A DNA stretch of 39,003 nt from a virus. The notes under the pieces were generated by a model, which had not been told where the DNA came from, ran no database searches, and worked only from the letters and a program-made list of their open reading frames with translations. Position 1 is the stretch's first letter. Each line of letters opens with the position of its first letter. This document shows, piece by piece, positions 1 through 8,551 of the stretch. The DNA is taken from positions 1 to 39,003 of IMG/VR virus record IMGVR_UViG_3300048111_000006. One strand, given 5' to 3'. Both the position numbers and the translations under genes were made by a program.

Positions 1-177
1 ACCATTAACAGAAGCTTGTAACTGTTCGTCAATAGCTTTGTTTACTTGTTGCTTAACATAACGGTTTGCTTCTGTACCTTTAAGACCTTTGGCTCTAGCG
101 TCAGCAGAAGCTTCTGCAAAAGCAAAGGCTCTAAAGTTCATTTGTTTAAAGAACTCATCTTCTGCCGCAAGTAGACG
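1..177. repeat. Left copy of the 177-bp terminal overlap
   Basis: Bases 1-177 match 38827-39003 in direct orientation with a single mismatch (G127 against A38953). The mismatch is synonymous in the internal virion gene (GCC versus GCT, Ala). The repeat lies inside a coding gene, and joining the copies restores one continuous frame. It is therefore best read as the overlap of a circular assembly, not as true terminal repeats of the virion DNA. Confidence 0.9.
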
Positions 178-2031
178 TGTAGGTATTCCTATAACCTTAC
201 CACCTAAAAAGTTAGGGATAGCTTGTTGTTGTAGTCCTTCTTCTAGTGTAGAACTGTTAAAGTCTAGTATTGGCCTACCATTACGCAAAGCACTAACAGA
301 ACCTTTAACACTATCCCAAGCCGCTAGTCCATATCCTTGATACAGTTGTAGAGCTTTAAGAGCTTCTTTCTTGTTACCTGTAGCTACAGCACCAGCAAAC
401 TTTTCTAGTGGTAGTACACCCATGTTAAATGTGTTAGAGCCTATGTTAACTACGTGTGTTTTAACACCAGAAAGTATAGAGTTAATAAACAATTCGTTAA
501 GAACGTCTACACCCTTACCACCTGCCTTACCAATTTGATAAGAATATTTACCCATAAGGTTCATAAAACGACTACGCTGGCTACCATTTGTGAAAGCCGC
601 ACCAGTTTCTAAAGCTACGTTAAGGGTATTCATACCCCAACCATCAATAACTTTACTTAAATTTAGTACACGTCCTGATGTAGAAATAGCACCCTGTGTC
701 ATGTGTGTAATTTCCATGACAGCTTTAAAAGCTTTTACAGCTTCTTCTCGTGTAGCTTCACCGCTTTTAAATCTTTCAACAACAGATGTAAAGTTATTGT
801 CTGCAAATTTAGACATAACAATAGAGCGTTCAGCAAACTTTTGAAACTTAGGGTTTGTTTGACGATTAAGTTTTACAAACTGTAAGATAGCGTCTTCATC
901 AGTTTCGTGATTACTTGCCCACTTAACTACCCAATCACCACCTTCAGCTAGACTGTCCTGCTGTTTAACAACAGTACCTGCACCCTGTGCTTCCATCTCT
1001 TTAATTTGAGTGGTTGTCTTTTCTGCCATAGCAGAAGTTCTGCCTTCGCCACGAGCCGCTGTACGTTCTGCACCAGTAAGTGCTGATGCTTCTTCATAGG
1101 CTTGCTTAAGTGTATCATCAGACCTTACAAAAGCCGCAATCTCTGCATCTGTCTGAGCTATGTAATCAATAACACCACGTTCATCTAGGTCATCTAAAGA
1201 GTTACGCAGGTCTTCTACAATCTGTTCTGTTTCTTCAAAGTTAGCTTTATTAGCTCTTGCGGCTTTAACAGCAAGTACAAAAGGTACAGCCATAGTTTCA
1301 AGACCAGCCGTTTCTAAAGCTTGTTTAAAGATAGCTTCAGCTACAGGGTCATTACGGTCTGCTGACAAATACTCTGTTACTGGATTTTCTAACGCAGGAA
1401 ACTGTTGAATAAAGTTAGACAGTCTTTCATCATACTTATCAAAAGCAAGTAGTTCTGCCGCCATAGCATCACCAGCAAGTTTTTTACCTTTACCTGCGGC
1501 AGTTGTAGGTTGAAATACTTTACCAGATACTTTACGAGTAATGGCAAGACCAGCAAGAAACTGAGTTACACCAGCAGTCATATTACCTGCAAAGGTTTGT
1601 AGACCATCAGTGAGGTATGTTTCTTGTACGTTATCTAGTACAAATTTAGTATGCTCTGGGGTATCTTCAGCAATGCCAGCTTCTTCAGCTTTGCGTAGTG
1701 CTTGTTCTACACCACGAGCGTAAAACACTTTACCCTCTGCATCAGTGCCAAGATGTCCAAGGTCAGCTACGTGTTCGTTCATAAAGCGAGAAACTTTATC
1801 AGAAACACCAAAAGTTACAGCGTCAATAAAATCTGCGCCTTCTTTAGTAGCCCTAACTAAACCTGTACCTACACCTTCAACCATGTCAACAACTGTACTT
1901 TCGTCTTGTTGAGGTGGTTCTAGGGTAGTTTCATCTGGTAAATTAGGAGTCGATACCTGTTCAGGGACAGCAGGGTTTGACTCAACCTCTGCCGCTACCG
2001 ACCCATCTAGGGTTTGTGTTACGTCAGTCAT
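1..2031 (-). CDS. Large internal virion protein (gp16-like), N-terminal part, truncated by the window edge
   Basis: This is the 5' part of the largest virion gene. It starts at ATG 2031, 17 bases after the gp15-like stop, with AAAGGAG upstream (beginning MTDVTQTLDGSV), and stays open to base 1. Across the duplicated ends it continues into the right-hand fragment in the same frame, giving one protein of about 1197 residues (T7 gp16 is about 1318). Its place after the gp14- and gp15-like genes and before the tail fibre fits the ejected core protein that helps carry DNA across the cell envelope. The N-terminal ~60 residues are acidic and Pro/Thr-rich, and a Gly/Ala-rich stretch follows around residues 150-200. 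I saw no lytic transglycosylase signature of the T7 gp16 kind, so a wall-cutting role is not supported. The assignment rests on synteny and size more than on motifs. Confidence 0.85.
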   Translation of the reverse strand, partial: MTDVTQTLDGSVAAEVESNPAVPEQVSTPNLPDETTLEPPQQDESTVVDMVEGVGTGLVRATKEGADFIDAVTFGVSDKVSRFMNEHVADLGHLGTDAEGKVFYARGVEQALRKAEEAGIAEDTPEHTKFVLDNVQETYLTDGLQTFAGNMTAGVTQFLAGLAITRKVSGKVFQPTTAAGKGKKLAGDAMAAELLAFDKYDERLSNFIQQFPALENPVTEYLSADRNDPVAEAIFKQALETAGLETMAVPFVLAVKAARANKANFEETEQIVEDLRNSLDDLDERGVIDYIAQTDAEIAAFVRSDDTLKQAYEEASALTGAERTAARGEGRTSAMAEKTTTQIKEMEAQGAGTVVKQQDSLAEGGDWVVKWASNHETDEDAILQFVKLNRQTNPKFQKFAERSIVMSKFADNNFTSVVERFKSGEATREEAVKAFKAVMEITHMTQGAISTSGRVLNLSKVIDGWGMNTLNVALETGAAFTNGSQRSRFMNLMGKYSYQIGKAGGKGVDVLNELFINSILSGVKTHVVNIGSNTFNMGVLPLEKFAGAVATGNKKEALKALQLYQGYGLAAWDSVKGSVSALRNGRPILDFNSSTLEEGLQQQAIPNFLGGKVIGIPTRLLAAEDEFFKQMNFRAFAFAEASADARAKGLKGTEANRYVKQQVNKAIDEQLQASVNG

Positions 2032-2048
2032 ACCGACTCCTTTATATA

Positions 2049-3707
2049 TTAACCATTTAGAGCTTCAATCTCTTCTGTAAAAGCATCTACTATTGTTTTG
2101 TAAAGTGTACGAACTGCTTTAGATTTATCAGAAGGTGTCATAAGTTGATACTCATCAGATAAATATAAGTCTTGCATTTCGTCAAGAAATTGGTTATGAT
2201 ACCTTGCCCTGATAGGAAAAGTAACTTTAACCATCTTAGCTCTATCTTCAGCAGTAGTATCTGGCCTTCTATCCATAAGATTTACAAGAGCGTCTGATGT
2301 TTCAATATCACCATTAACATCAATTTTAATAGCTAACATAGTTTTAAGTTTATTATAGTTAAACTTATAATTATCATCAGAAGTAATAGAAGGTATACCT
2401 TTTTGTTTCTGTTCTTTGATGCGATTTACATCCATGAATAATGTATTAAATACATCTGGATTGTTATTTAGTTTACCACTAGACTGAAAAGCAAGTAGCA
2501 TTTTTAAAGCTTCGTCTGGTGACTTTGCGGTAGTTATCTGAGTTCGCATAGCAATAATATCACTACCCTCTACTTCACGACTTTCTTTACTAAAAAAGTT
2601 TTGTTGTTCTTTATAAAACTTTCTAATATTAGGAAAGTAGATAGCCGCTTCACCTATTTGTTGAATACTAAGAATGTCTGCTAAACCTACATCATTAGGG
2701 TCACTAACTGTTCCTAGTTTCTCTACAATAGTAGCAGTAATCATATCTGTTACTTTACGTTTGTCTCTCTGAAACTCAGTTTCTGCTAGAGACTCTTGAG
2801 CTTGCTTCTGTTTAAGAACTGCTACACGAGCTTTACCTAAAGCAATGATAGCTTGAGGACGCTCAGACAACGGTTGGTTACCTGCTTGAATAGTACCTGC
2901 TAAATCTAGAATACGATTACGTTGGTTAAAGTCATAACCTTCAGCGTTCTGTGCGTAGTCTACAATAGTGTTTAGTGTAATGTCTGTAAGTTCAGCATTT
3001 GACAAAGCACTAGTTAGTTTAGTATCTGTTTCTACAAAACCTACTTCATTAGCAAAGTCTTCAAATGCTACAGTACCAGTTAACACTGCATCAATACGTT
3101 CAGTCAAACCTGTAGTATATGTTTGAGTGTCTCTAGCTACAATGTTTTTCTTTACATTACTAGTATGCGTAGCGTCTAAGTTTTGTAGATAAGTACGAAA
3201 AGAACCTGCAAATCCTCTAGTTACACTTGGGCTTGAAAAAGCATCTCTATTGTTTTCTACAAATTGTTTACGTGCTTGTTCTTCAAACGCCATAAAATCA
3301 TTAGAGTTTACACTGTTTCCTATACCCTGTGCTGTATACTGTTCGTTTACATAAGCACCATATTGCCTTGACAAACGCTTACCAACGTTTTCATCAGCAA
3401 GTATCTGTGCAGGTTGTGACAAACCAGCGTATTTACCATCTGCTACATCTTTAGCAAACTGGGCTGGGTCATTAAAAAAAGCATTATCAACTGCTGATTT
3501 TTCTTTAGCTACTCGCTCTTCTCTATTACCCTGTGCTATCTTAGCAATCTGTGGGCTAACTTCAGCAAGAGCTTTAAGCAATGCTGTTCCTGAGTTGGGT
3601 GACCTAGCTTGAGGTCTATACTGTACAAAGGTGTCTACTGGCCTAGCTACAGCAGTGGCAGGTGCGACCCTTTGCAGTGGTTGTACCTTACTGCGTTTAG
3701 ATGCCAT
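2049..3707 (-). CDS. Internal virion protein, gp15-like
   Basis: A 552-residue protein with ATG 3707 preceded by AAGGAG at good spacing. It is largely charged and probably helical (many Gln, Lys and Glu runs, e.g. around residues 295-320), with a basic, Pro-rich N-terminus. No signal peptide, membrane segment or enzyme motif is visible. It sits between the gp14-like gene (12 bases upstream) and the gp16-like gene, the position of T7 gene 15, whose product forms part of the internal core and is ejected with the DNA. It is shorter than T7 gp15 (about 747 residues). The function is inferred from gene order. Confidence 0.75.
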   Translation of the reverse strand: MASKRSKVQPLQRVAPATAVARPVDTFVQYRPQARSPNSGTALLKALAEVSPQIAKIAQGNREERVAKEKSAVDNAFFNDPAQFAKDVADGKYAGLSQPAQILADENVGKRLSRQYGAYVNEQYTAQGIGNSVNSNDFMAFEEQARKQFVENNRDAFSSPSVTRGFAGSFRTYLQNLDATHTSNVKKNIVARDTQTYTTGLTERIDAVLTGTVAFEDFANEVGFVETDTKLTSALSNAELTDITLNTIVDYAQNAEGYDFNQRNRILDLAGTIQAGNQPLSERPQAIIALGKARVAVLKQKQAQESLAETEFQRDKRKVTDMITATIVEKLGTVSDPNDVGLADILSIQQIGEAAIYFPNIRKFYKEQQNFFSKESREVEGSDIIAMRTQITTAKSPDEALKMLLAFQSSGKLNNNPDVFNTLFMDVNRIKEQKQKGIPSITSDDNYKFNYNKLKTMLAIKIDVNGDIETSDALVNLMDRRPDTTAEDRAKMVKVTFPIRARYHNQFLDEMQDLYLSDEYQLMTPSDKSKAVRTLYKTIVDAFTEEIEALNG

Positions 3708-3718
3708 GTGTTTTCTCC

Positions 3719-4258
3719 TTAAGCTCCAACTATATCACCCCATGTAGTATCCTTCATAGAAGAACCTGCTGATGCGGCATTAGCCCCACCCTTAATAATA
3801 GCAGTCATCATGTCTGGTGGTGCTGGGTCAACAATCTGTGCTAAACGACCATCTAACTGTGCTTGAATACCTTTAGCATCAATGTCAGATTGCTGTGAAA
3901 AGAATTTAGATTGTTGTTCCATACGTGTTTCGTTTCTAAGTCTATCTGCTACTGCATCATTAAGTGCAAGAGTAACAGACCTACCTACAATATTATCTTC
4001 AAGTGCCGCAGTCTTTAGAGTTTCTCTAGTTTCAATACCTTTTATTAGATTATCAAACTTTTGCTCTAAGATGTTGCCTTGTTGTTGTTCTTCTTTAAGT
4101 CTTGTCTGACTAATCTGTAACTGGCTAGAGTCAATAGCACTAGTTCTTGTCCTGTTGTTAGCATCGACTGTATCATTATATGCAGATACTTTTTCGTTAT
4201 GCTCCATAACAGAACCAACAGCACTAGCTCCTGCCATAGCCGCTTGTGGATTACACAT
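3719..4258 (-). CDS. Internal virion protein, gp14-like
   Basis: A 179-residue protein. The start ATG overlaps the stop of the upstream gene (TAATG), so translation is probably coupled. The N-terminus (MCNPQAAMAGASAVGSVME) is small-residue and weakly hydrophobic, and the middle (about 40-125) is Gln/Glu/Arg-rich and probably helical. A Gly/Ala-rich C-terminal part follows. This profile and the position between gp13- and gp15-like genes match T7 gp14, an ejected inner core protein that inserts in the outer membrane. Length is close to T7 gp14 (196). No catalytic motif is seen. Confidence 0.75.
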   Translation of the reverse strand: MCNPQAAMAGASAVGSVMEHNEKVSAYNDTVDANNRTRTSAIDSSQLQISQTRLKEEQQQGNILEQKFDNLIKGIETRETLKTAALEDNIVGRSVTLALNDAVADRLRNETRMEQQSKFFSQQSDIDAKGIQAQLDGRLAQIVDPAPPDMMTAIIKGGANAASAGSSMKDTTWGDIVGA

Positions 4259-4713
4259 TATTTTATCCTCACAAATTCGTAAAAGGGTGCTTGACCTACT
4301 CCATAAGTTACCTTACGTAAAAATTTAAACCCTAAAAACTTTAACCAGTTAATAGCATTAGTGTTTTCTACGTGTACGTAATTTAGGAGTAAGTCTCTTT
4401 GATTGTTAGCTTTAGTTACCCATCTACGACTTTCACGTAAGAACTGAATACTGTAACTAGAAAGATTACCATTAGTCAACATCCAAGGACTACCTACGTG
4501 GTCATCTATATAACTAAGACCAAACATACCCGAAAGTTCCCCTTCGGGAGATACAATAGTAAATGCTTCGGCTGACATCTCACATGACTTAGTTAGAGCC
4601 TCTAGTGGTGTCTGACCATCTGATAGCATTACTTCAGTTGCATCTGCTTCACACATTTGAGAAGCTATAGGTTCAATGTCTTCGTGCTTGAATGGTCTAT
4701 AGTATCCTTTCAT
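4258..4713 (-). CDS. gp13-like internal protein with GNAT-type fold
   Basis: I start this gene at ATG 4713 (MKGYYRPFKHEDIEPIA), one base after the tail tube B stop, with AAGGA upstream. A longer reading to 4773 would overlap the upstream gene without need. The 151-residue product has the layout of a GNAT acetyltransferase. It has an N-terminal beta/alpha unit, a central FTIVSPEGELSGMFGL segment, and a C-terminal LLLNYVHVENTNAINWLKFL region like the acetyltransferase motif in which an N-x-x-A/S-I-x-x-L-x-x-x-G-F stretch follows a beta strand. T7 gp13 (138 residues) sits in the same place and shows a similar V-x-N-T-x-x-I-R-F-L-K pattern. Activity on any substrate is unknown; a purely structural or assembly role is equally possible. 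Confidence 0.7.
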   Translation of the reverse strand: MKGYYRPFKHEDIEPIASQMCEADATEVMLSDGQTPLEALTKSCEMSAEAFTIVSPEGELSGMFGLSYIDDHVGSPWMLTNGNLSSYSIQFLRESRRWVTKANNQRDLLLNYVHVENTNAINWLKFLGFKFLRKVTYGVGQAPFYEFVRIK

Positions 4714-4714
4714 G

Positions 4715-7081
4715 TTACATCCTTCTTGACCTAAGAACAAACTCAGATTCAATCTCAGCACTTTGAAAAGCACAAGGTAAGTGACTATCGCTCTCTAGTG
4801 TAATTTTAGCGTTCTTAGCATTAGCTAACACAGTAAAGCGATATGTACCAGTATCAAGAGGTACAGTACCTAGCACGTTAGTACCTGAACCAATCACCCT
4901 ACCAGTAAAGGAACGAGTGTATTCGTTTCTACCAGAGCTAGGTAGGTTCTTATGGGGTACTACTTTTACATCAAAGAAGCCAGTATCAGCATAAGTAACA
5001 GACATAGTTTTAATCTGATACCTACCACTAGTAATTGAGGCTTTGTTGTTCTTCATTAGTTGTTCTGAAAATTCGTATAGGAAATTATAGGGTACTCCTG
5101 CATACACTGTACCGCCACCAGATTGATGCGTTAGTGCATTAGCGGCTGTAACAATAGCTCCTGCTTCTGTTACGTATACCGCATTACTAGCAGTGTAGGG
5201 AAGAGTATCAGTGCTTGTAAGCTTGACCCTTCTATCTAGATGCACAGGAAATGTAGTATCCTCTAAAGCATCATCATTAGATAAATTCATCCTCTCTAGG
5301 GCAACTTTAGAACCATACTGGATTACAAAGAAAATATCAGTCTGGTCAAACTCAATCCCTAGTACATCACCACCAAACGTCCACTTAGACCACGATGACT
5401 GCAACTTCTCTCTACCTGACCAAAAGTATCGGTAAGGGAATACAGTAGAACGGTCTTCATTTGTTTGCAGGATAAGCATATCTTCGTTAGCGGCGGCTGA
5501 GATAGCCAAGGGTTTACCTTTTAGATATGTAGGTACGTGTGCAGATATTTCTGCGGCATCATTAGTTTCAGAATCTACGTCAACGTAGTACTCTCTAATG
5601 CCTGTACCAGCCCCAGCAGGGGTAGCAAAGTACACATACTTACCTGCACCTACAGGTTTGGCTGTAAGGCTTGTCTCAAAGCGTGTAGCAACGTCTATTG
5701 ATACAGTCTCTGGTGATAGTATCTGAGTAGCTGATAGTTTAAACTGTGAGTAGTCAGAGAAAAGCAACAAGCTTTCGTTAAACGGTACAGCGTGTCTTAG
5801 AATCGACACTTGGTTGTTAGAAACCGCCACATCAATAGGCGCACTATCAACTAAAGTAAGTACAGTTTTACTAAAGAAGTTAAAGTATTCTCCAGCTTCA
5901 CTAAAGATTACATTCTCATCAGCTAGTAAACCTAACCTGTTCCTGTGAAAGAACACATCATTAATCTTGTTATCTAAAAACGATGGGAATGGATTAGTTA
6001 GGTCATCACCTACCTTACGTTCTTCGTAAGTTTCTTCATCAAAGGTGTAATTAGTACCATCATAAATAAGAGTGTGAGGCATTGTTGACGCATCTAAAGC
6101 AATATCAATATTAGGTTTAGCTGTCTCTTTCCATACGCCTAAACCATTAGCTACGTTACGTGTAAACTTTACATAGTAATCGTCTTGACCTTTTTGGTTA
6201 TCACCTGAAACAGCAATAACAAAGTCAAGGGGTGCTTCTGACGGTAACTTTTTAAAGTCAGGTGTTTCACCCTTAAAACCTCTTAGTTGTTCACCACCTC
6301 TACTATCTGTTACTTCGATAGTAAAATCATCACTAGATGTATTACCTTGAATATGAACTACGTTACCATAAGTAGTAAACGTCAAACCTGCAATAGAAGA
6401 ACCTGCTGTAGAACCGTAGTAAGCAGTCTCAGTTGTAGTATCAAACCTTAGGTTTCTAGCAATTCTATCTGTTTGAATAGACTTTTCTGCGGTCTGTACA
6501 TCTGCATCAGAAGTGTGTGTAGCCGCCATTGTAGTAATAGCACGAGTATACGTTGTACCACCCTTAGTAATCTTAACAGTATAGGTTGTACTGTAGTCTG
6601 ATTTAGCTACAAAGTACAAAGCTTCAGGGTTACGTGCATTAGATTTAGTAGAATCTTTAGCAACTACTTTAGTTTTGTTTACCAAGAATGTGTAATCAGC
6701 TACAGTAGTAGCAGTAAGTTCTTCTGCTGGATTAGTTAATCCTGACAAGTAAGCACTTGCATTGTTGGTTATTGATTGAGAAGTACCAGAACTATCACAT
6801 ATATTCATAGTGCCATCTTTTTCGATGACCATAAAGTGTAGGGTGTTGTCAGAGTTTCTAATAGGATGTACAAAAGCTTTAGCCATGTCAGTCTGTTCTT
6901 GAGATGACAAGCCTGTAATAAAGAAATCTTTATGTTCTGTAGGTGGTCTTTTAATTAAACCATCTACTACGCTAGACAATCCATTCTGCTGTTCTTCACC
7001 CTGTGTTTGTAGTCTGACGGACGGTGGTTGTTCTGATACACCGTTAATAAGATTAGGAATGGATGTACTAACGAGTGCCAT
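4715..7081 (-). CDS. Tail tubular protein B (gp12-like nozzle)
   Basis: A 788-residue protein whose ATG overlaps the stop of tail tube A (TAATG). It opens with MALVSTSIPNLINGVSEQPPSVRLQTQGEEQQNGLSSVVDGL, the characteristic start of T7 gp12-family proteins (I recognise the S-x-P-N-L-x-x-G-V-S-Q-Q/E-P-x-x-x-R pattern). The length equals the family norm (T7 gp12: 794). In T7 this protein forms the hexameric tail nozzle below gp11 and carries the fibre attachment site. The body is beta-rich with no membrane segment. Confidence 0.93.
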   Translation of the reverse strand: MALVSTSIPNLINGVSEQPPSVRLQTQGEEQQNGLSSVVDGLIKRPPTEHKDFFITGLSSQEQTDMAKAFVHPIRNSDNTLHFMVIEKDGTMNICDSSGTSQSITNNASAYLSGLTNPAEELTATTVADYTFLVNKTKVVAKDSTKSNARNPEALYFVAKSDYSTTYTVKITKGGTTYTRAITTMAATHTSDADVQTAEKSIQTDRIARNLRFDTTTETAYYGSTAGSSIAGLTFTTYGNVVHIQGNTSSDDFTIEVTDSRGGEQLRGFKGETPDFKKLPSEAPLDFVIAVSGDNQKGQDDYYVKFTRNVANGLGVWKETAKPNIDIALDASTMPHTLIYDGTNYTFDEETYEERKVGDDLTNPFPSFLDNKINDVFFHRNRLGLLADENVIFSEAGEYFNFFSKTVLTLVDSAPIDVAVSNNQVSILRHAVPFNESLLLFSDYSQFKLSATQILSPETVSIDVATRFETSLTAKPVGAGKYVYFATPAGAGTGIREYYVDVDSETNDAAEISAHVPTYLKGKPLAISAAANEDMLILQTNEDRSTVFPYRYFWSGREKLQSSWSKWTFGGDVLGIEFDQTDIFFVIQYGSKVALERMNLSNDDALEDTTFPVHLDRRVKLTSTDTLPYTASNAVYVTEAGAIVTAANALTHQSGGGTVYAGVPYNFLYEFSEQLMKNNKASITSGRYQIKTMSVTYADTGFFDVKVVPHKNLPSSGRNEYTRSFTGRVIGSGTNVLGTVPLDTGTYRFTVLANAKNAKITLESDSHLPCAFQSAEIESEFVLRSRRM

Positions 7082-7674
7082 TATTCTATAGTCCTTGTGC
7101 TTCCGATACGGTCAATAATATTGTATGTATCAAAGTTGTTAAAGATGTTGAAATCTTGGGCTTCAGTTTCCATATCACGTAGCTCTAGCAACGCTCTATT
7201 TTCATCTGACTCTGTGAAACCATGTAGAGTGGCAGAACCAACAACACGGTCTAGGAACATACGAGATGCCCTAAGTGTAATGTAACGCTTCGCTACTTCA
7301 GGTAGGTCTACAAACTCTAGCATTACTACGGTGTCTAGATAGACAGCATCAGTAATAGTATAGGTGTTTTTCTTCCTGTCGTACATTTTACTGCCACGTT
7401 GTACGAGGTCTTTGTTATTAGCTTTATTAGTAGTATCGGCTCTTAGTATGTTAGTAGGTAGTGAAATATTGTTATTTGAGTCTGGGTTAAATACTACATC
7501 TAACTCTCTATTAAAGTTAAACCCCTGTCCCTGTACTTCACGACTTACAGATTCTAAGATTGTTTCAGCGATATCAGCCTCAACCAAACCTGAGTTAAGT
7601 TTAGTAACAGGAGCTTCACCGATTGCTGACAGCATAGTATTAATAGCTTCAAGCTTTGTTGCTGGACTTGGCAT
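7081..7674 (-). CDS. Tail tubular protein A (gp11-like)
   Basis: A 197-residue protein starting at ATG 7674 after GGAGAAAACA. The start MPSPATKLEAINTMLSAIGEAPVTKLN is diagnostic of the T7 gp11 family (L-x-A-I-N-x-M-L-x-x-I-G-E/D-x-P-V). Length agrees (T7 gp11: 196). In T7 it forms a dodecameric ring between portal and nozzle, the head-tail adaptor. It directly precedes tail tube B, as in T7. Confidence 0.95.
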   Translation of the reverse strand: MPSPATKLEAINTMLSAIGEAPVTKLNSGLVEADIAETILESVSREVQGQGFNFNRELDVVFNPDSNNNISLPTNILRADTTNKANNKDLVQRGSKMYDRKKNTYTITDAVYLDTVVMLEFVDLPEVAKRYITLRASRMFLDRVVGSATLHGFTESDENRALLELRDMETEAQDFNIFNNFDTYNIIDRIGSTRTIE

Positions 7675-7686
7675 TGTTTTCTCCTA

Positions 7687-7962
7687 TTACCACTTAACTT
7701 TATGTGACCAATATTTTGCACTAAGTTTAGAAGTTGGTTTACCTTGAGCATTGTGTCTTGCATAGTAAGACTTTTTACGAGCTTTGTCTTTTTTTGATGA
7801 AGGATTTTTACCTGCACCCTTAACACCCTGCTGACCAAACCTGATTAGTTTGATAGTAGTACCTTCTTTAGCTAACACAGCGTGGGACTTTTTAGGATGT
7901 TTTGGAGTTCGTTTAGGTTTGTTGTAACCTGCAAAGGTTTCCCCACGATATGTAATAGCCAT
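7687..7962 (-). CDS. Small basic protein, YWSHKVKW C-terminus
   Basis: A 91-residue, strongly basic protein. Its sequence reads like a family I associate with many marine and other phages: a G-Y-N-K-P-K-R-T-P-x-H-P-x-K-S-H start, an I-R-F-G-Q-Q-G motif near residue 40, K-x-S-Y-Y-A-R-H, and a C-terminal S-A-K-Y-W-S-H-K-V-K-W. The family function is unknown to me. It is the last of four small basic genes between capsid and tail tube A, and begins two bases after the stop of the preceding 39-codon gene. A DNA-binding or virion role is possible from charge and location but not shown. Confidence 0.8.
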   Translation of the reverse strand: MAITYRGETFAGYNKPKRTPKHPKKSHAVLAKEGTTIKLIRFGQQGVKGAGKNPSSKKDKARKKSYYARHNAQGKPTSKLSAKYWSHKVKW

Positions 7963-7963
7963 G

Positions 7964-8083
7964 TTACACCTTCTTCATATACTTATTTTTTTTAATAGGC
8001 ATACCTGTTTTCTTAGCTTCTGCTTTAGCTTGGGCTATACCTTTTTTAGTGTACTTAAATGTTTTTGCACCTACGTTTGGCAT
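7964..8083 (-). CDS. 39-residue lysine-rich peptide
   Basis: ATG 8083 to TAA 7964 encodes a product beginning MPNVGAKTFKYTKKGIAQAK and ending in KYMKKV. About one third of residues are lysine and none is acidic except one Glu. It begins two bases after the stop of the 78-residue gene, with AGGACGTAATC just upstream of the ATG, and ends one base before the next start, so it fits tightly between two real genes. The K-A-K/A-E-A-K-K-T-G-M-P-I pattern also occurs, to my recollection, in short marine phage proteins. No function can be assigned. Confidence 0.75.
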   Translation of the reverse strand: MPNVGAKTFKYTKKGIAQAKAEAKKTGMPIKKNKYMKKV

Positions 8084-8085
8084 GA

Positions 8086-8322
8086 TTACGTCCTATATGT
8101 TGCAGTCTTTTTTGCAATCTTTAGAGGTTGACGAACAAACTGTTTACCCTTACGTGTACCTTCACGTTTGGCTTTAGATGTGGCGGCATACTCTGAGGCT
8201 GACAAGGATTTGATTGCCGCTTCAGGGAGATAACGCTCACCTGTGTCGGCAGACTTCTTACCAGACTTGGTGCGCCACTTCTGATTTGTCCATTTCTTTA
8301 GGCTTTGCTGTGGTGGCTTCAT
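8086..8322 (-). CDS. Small basic protein (78 aa)
   Basis: A 78-residue basic protein (many Lys/Arg) with segments K-W-T-N-Q-K-W-R-T-K-S-G-K and T-G-E-R-Y-L-P-E-A-A-I-K-S-L-S that recur, as far as I recall, in small proteins of other marine phages. Its start overlaps the stop of the 64-residue gene by four bases (ATGA-type coupling). It belongs to the post-capsid cluster of small basic genes. Function unknown; no enzyme motif or membrane segment. Confidence 0.78.
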   Translation of the reverse strand: MKPPQQSLKKWTNQKWRTKSGKKSADTGERYLPEAAIKSLSASEYAATSKAKREGTRKGKQFVRQPLKIAKKTATYRT

Positions 8323-8513
8323 GTAGTGTAACCTCCACCAGCTTTCTTATATCTAACAGCAAGCAACTGTGCTTTTCTTGCCGACCACTGATTAGCATTA
8401 CCGCCTTTAGTGCCAGCTTTAATAGCGTTAAACATTCGCTTACGCATTGTAGGTTTTGTATAATTACCTGCCTCGTTTACACGAGATTTTTTAGGGATTT
8501 TCATTTTGTTCAT
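8319..8513 (-). CDS. Small basic protein (64 aa), WSARKAQLLA motif
   Basis: A 64-residue lysine/arginine-rich protein with a C-terminal W-S-A-R-K-A-Q-L-L-A-V-R-Y-K-K-A-G-G-G-Y motif. The motif is of a type I have seen in small phage proteins of unknown role, where W-x-x-R-K-A-Q precedes a Lys/Gly-rich end. It is the first gene after the capsid terminator, so part of its expression may depend on read-through. Function unknown. Confidence 0.75.
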   Translation of the reverse strand: MNKMKIPKKSRVNEAGNYTKPTMRKRMFNAIKAGTKGGNANQWSARKAQLLAVRYKKAGGGYTT

Positions 8514-8516
8514 GGT

Positions 8517-8547
8517 AAAAAAGGGAGAGCCGAAACTCCCCCTCTCC
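8517..8547 (-). terminator. Rho-independent-type terminator after the capsid gene
   Basis: Read on the minus strand, GGAGAG (8547-8542) pairs with CTCTCC (8529-8524) around a 12-base loop, and six T follow (8522-8517). A second register pairs GGGAG with CTCCC. It lies five bases beyond the capsid stop codon, the place of Tphi in T7, and would lower expression of tail genes relative to capsid. Confidence 0.75.
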
Positions 8548-8551
8548 TATA

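Noticed and set aside
1-177. True terminal direct repeat of the virion DNA
   Set aside because: The repeat lies within the gp16-like coding frame, which is restored by circular joining. T7-like ends belong near the early region.
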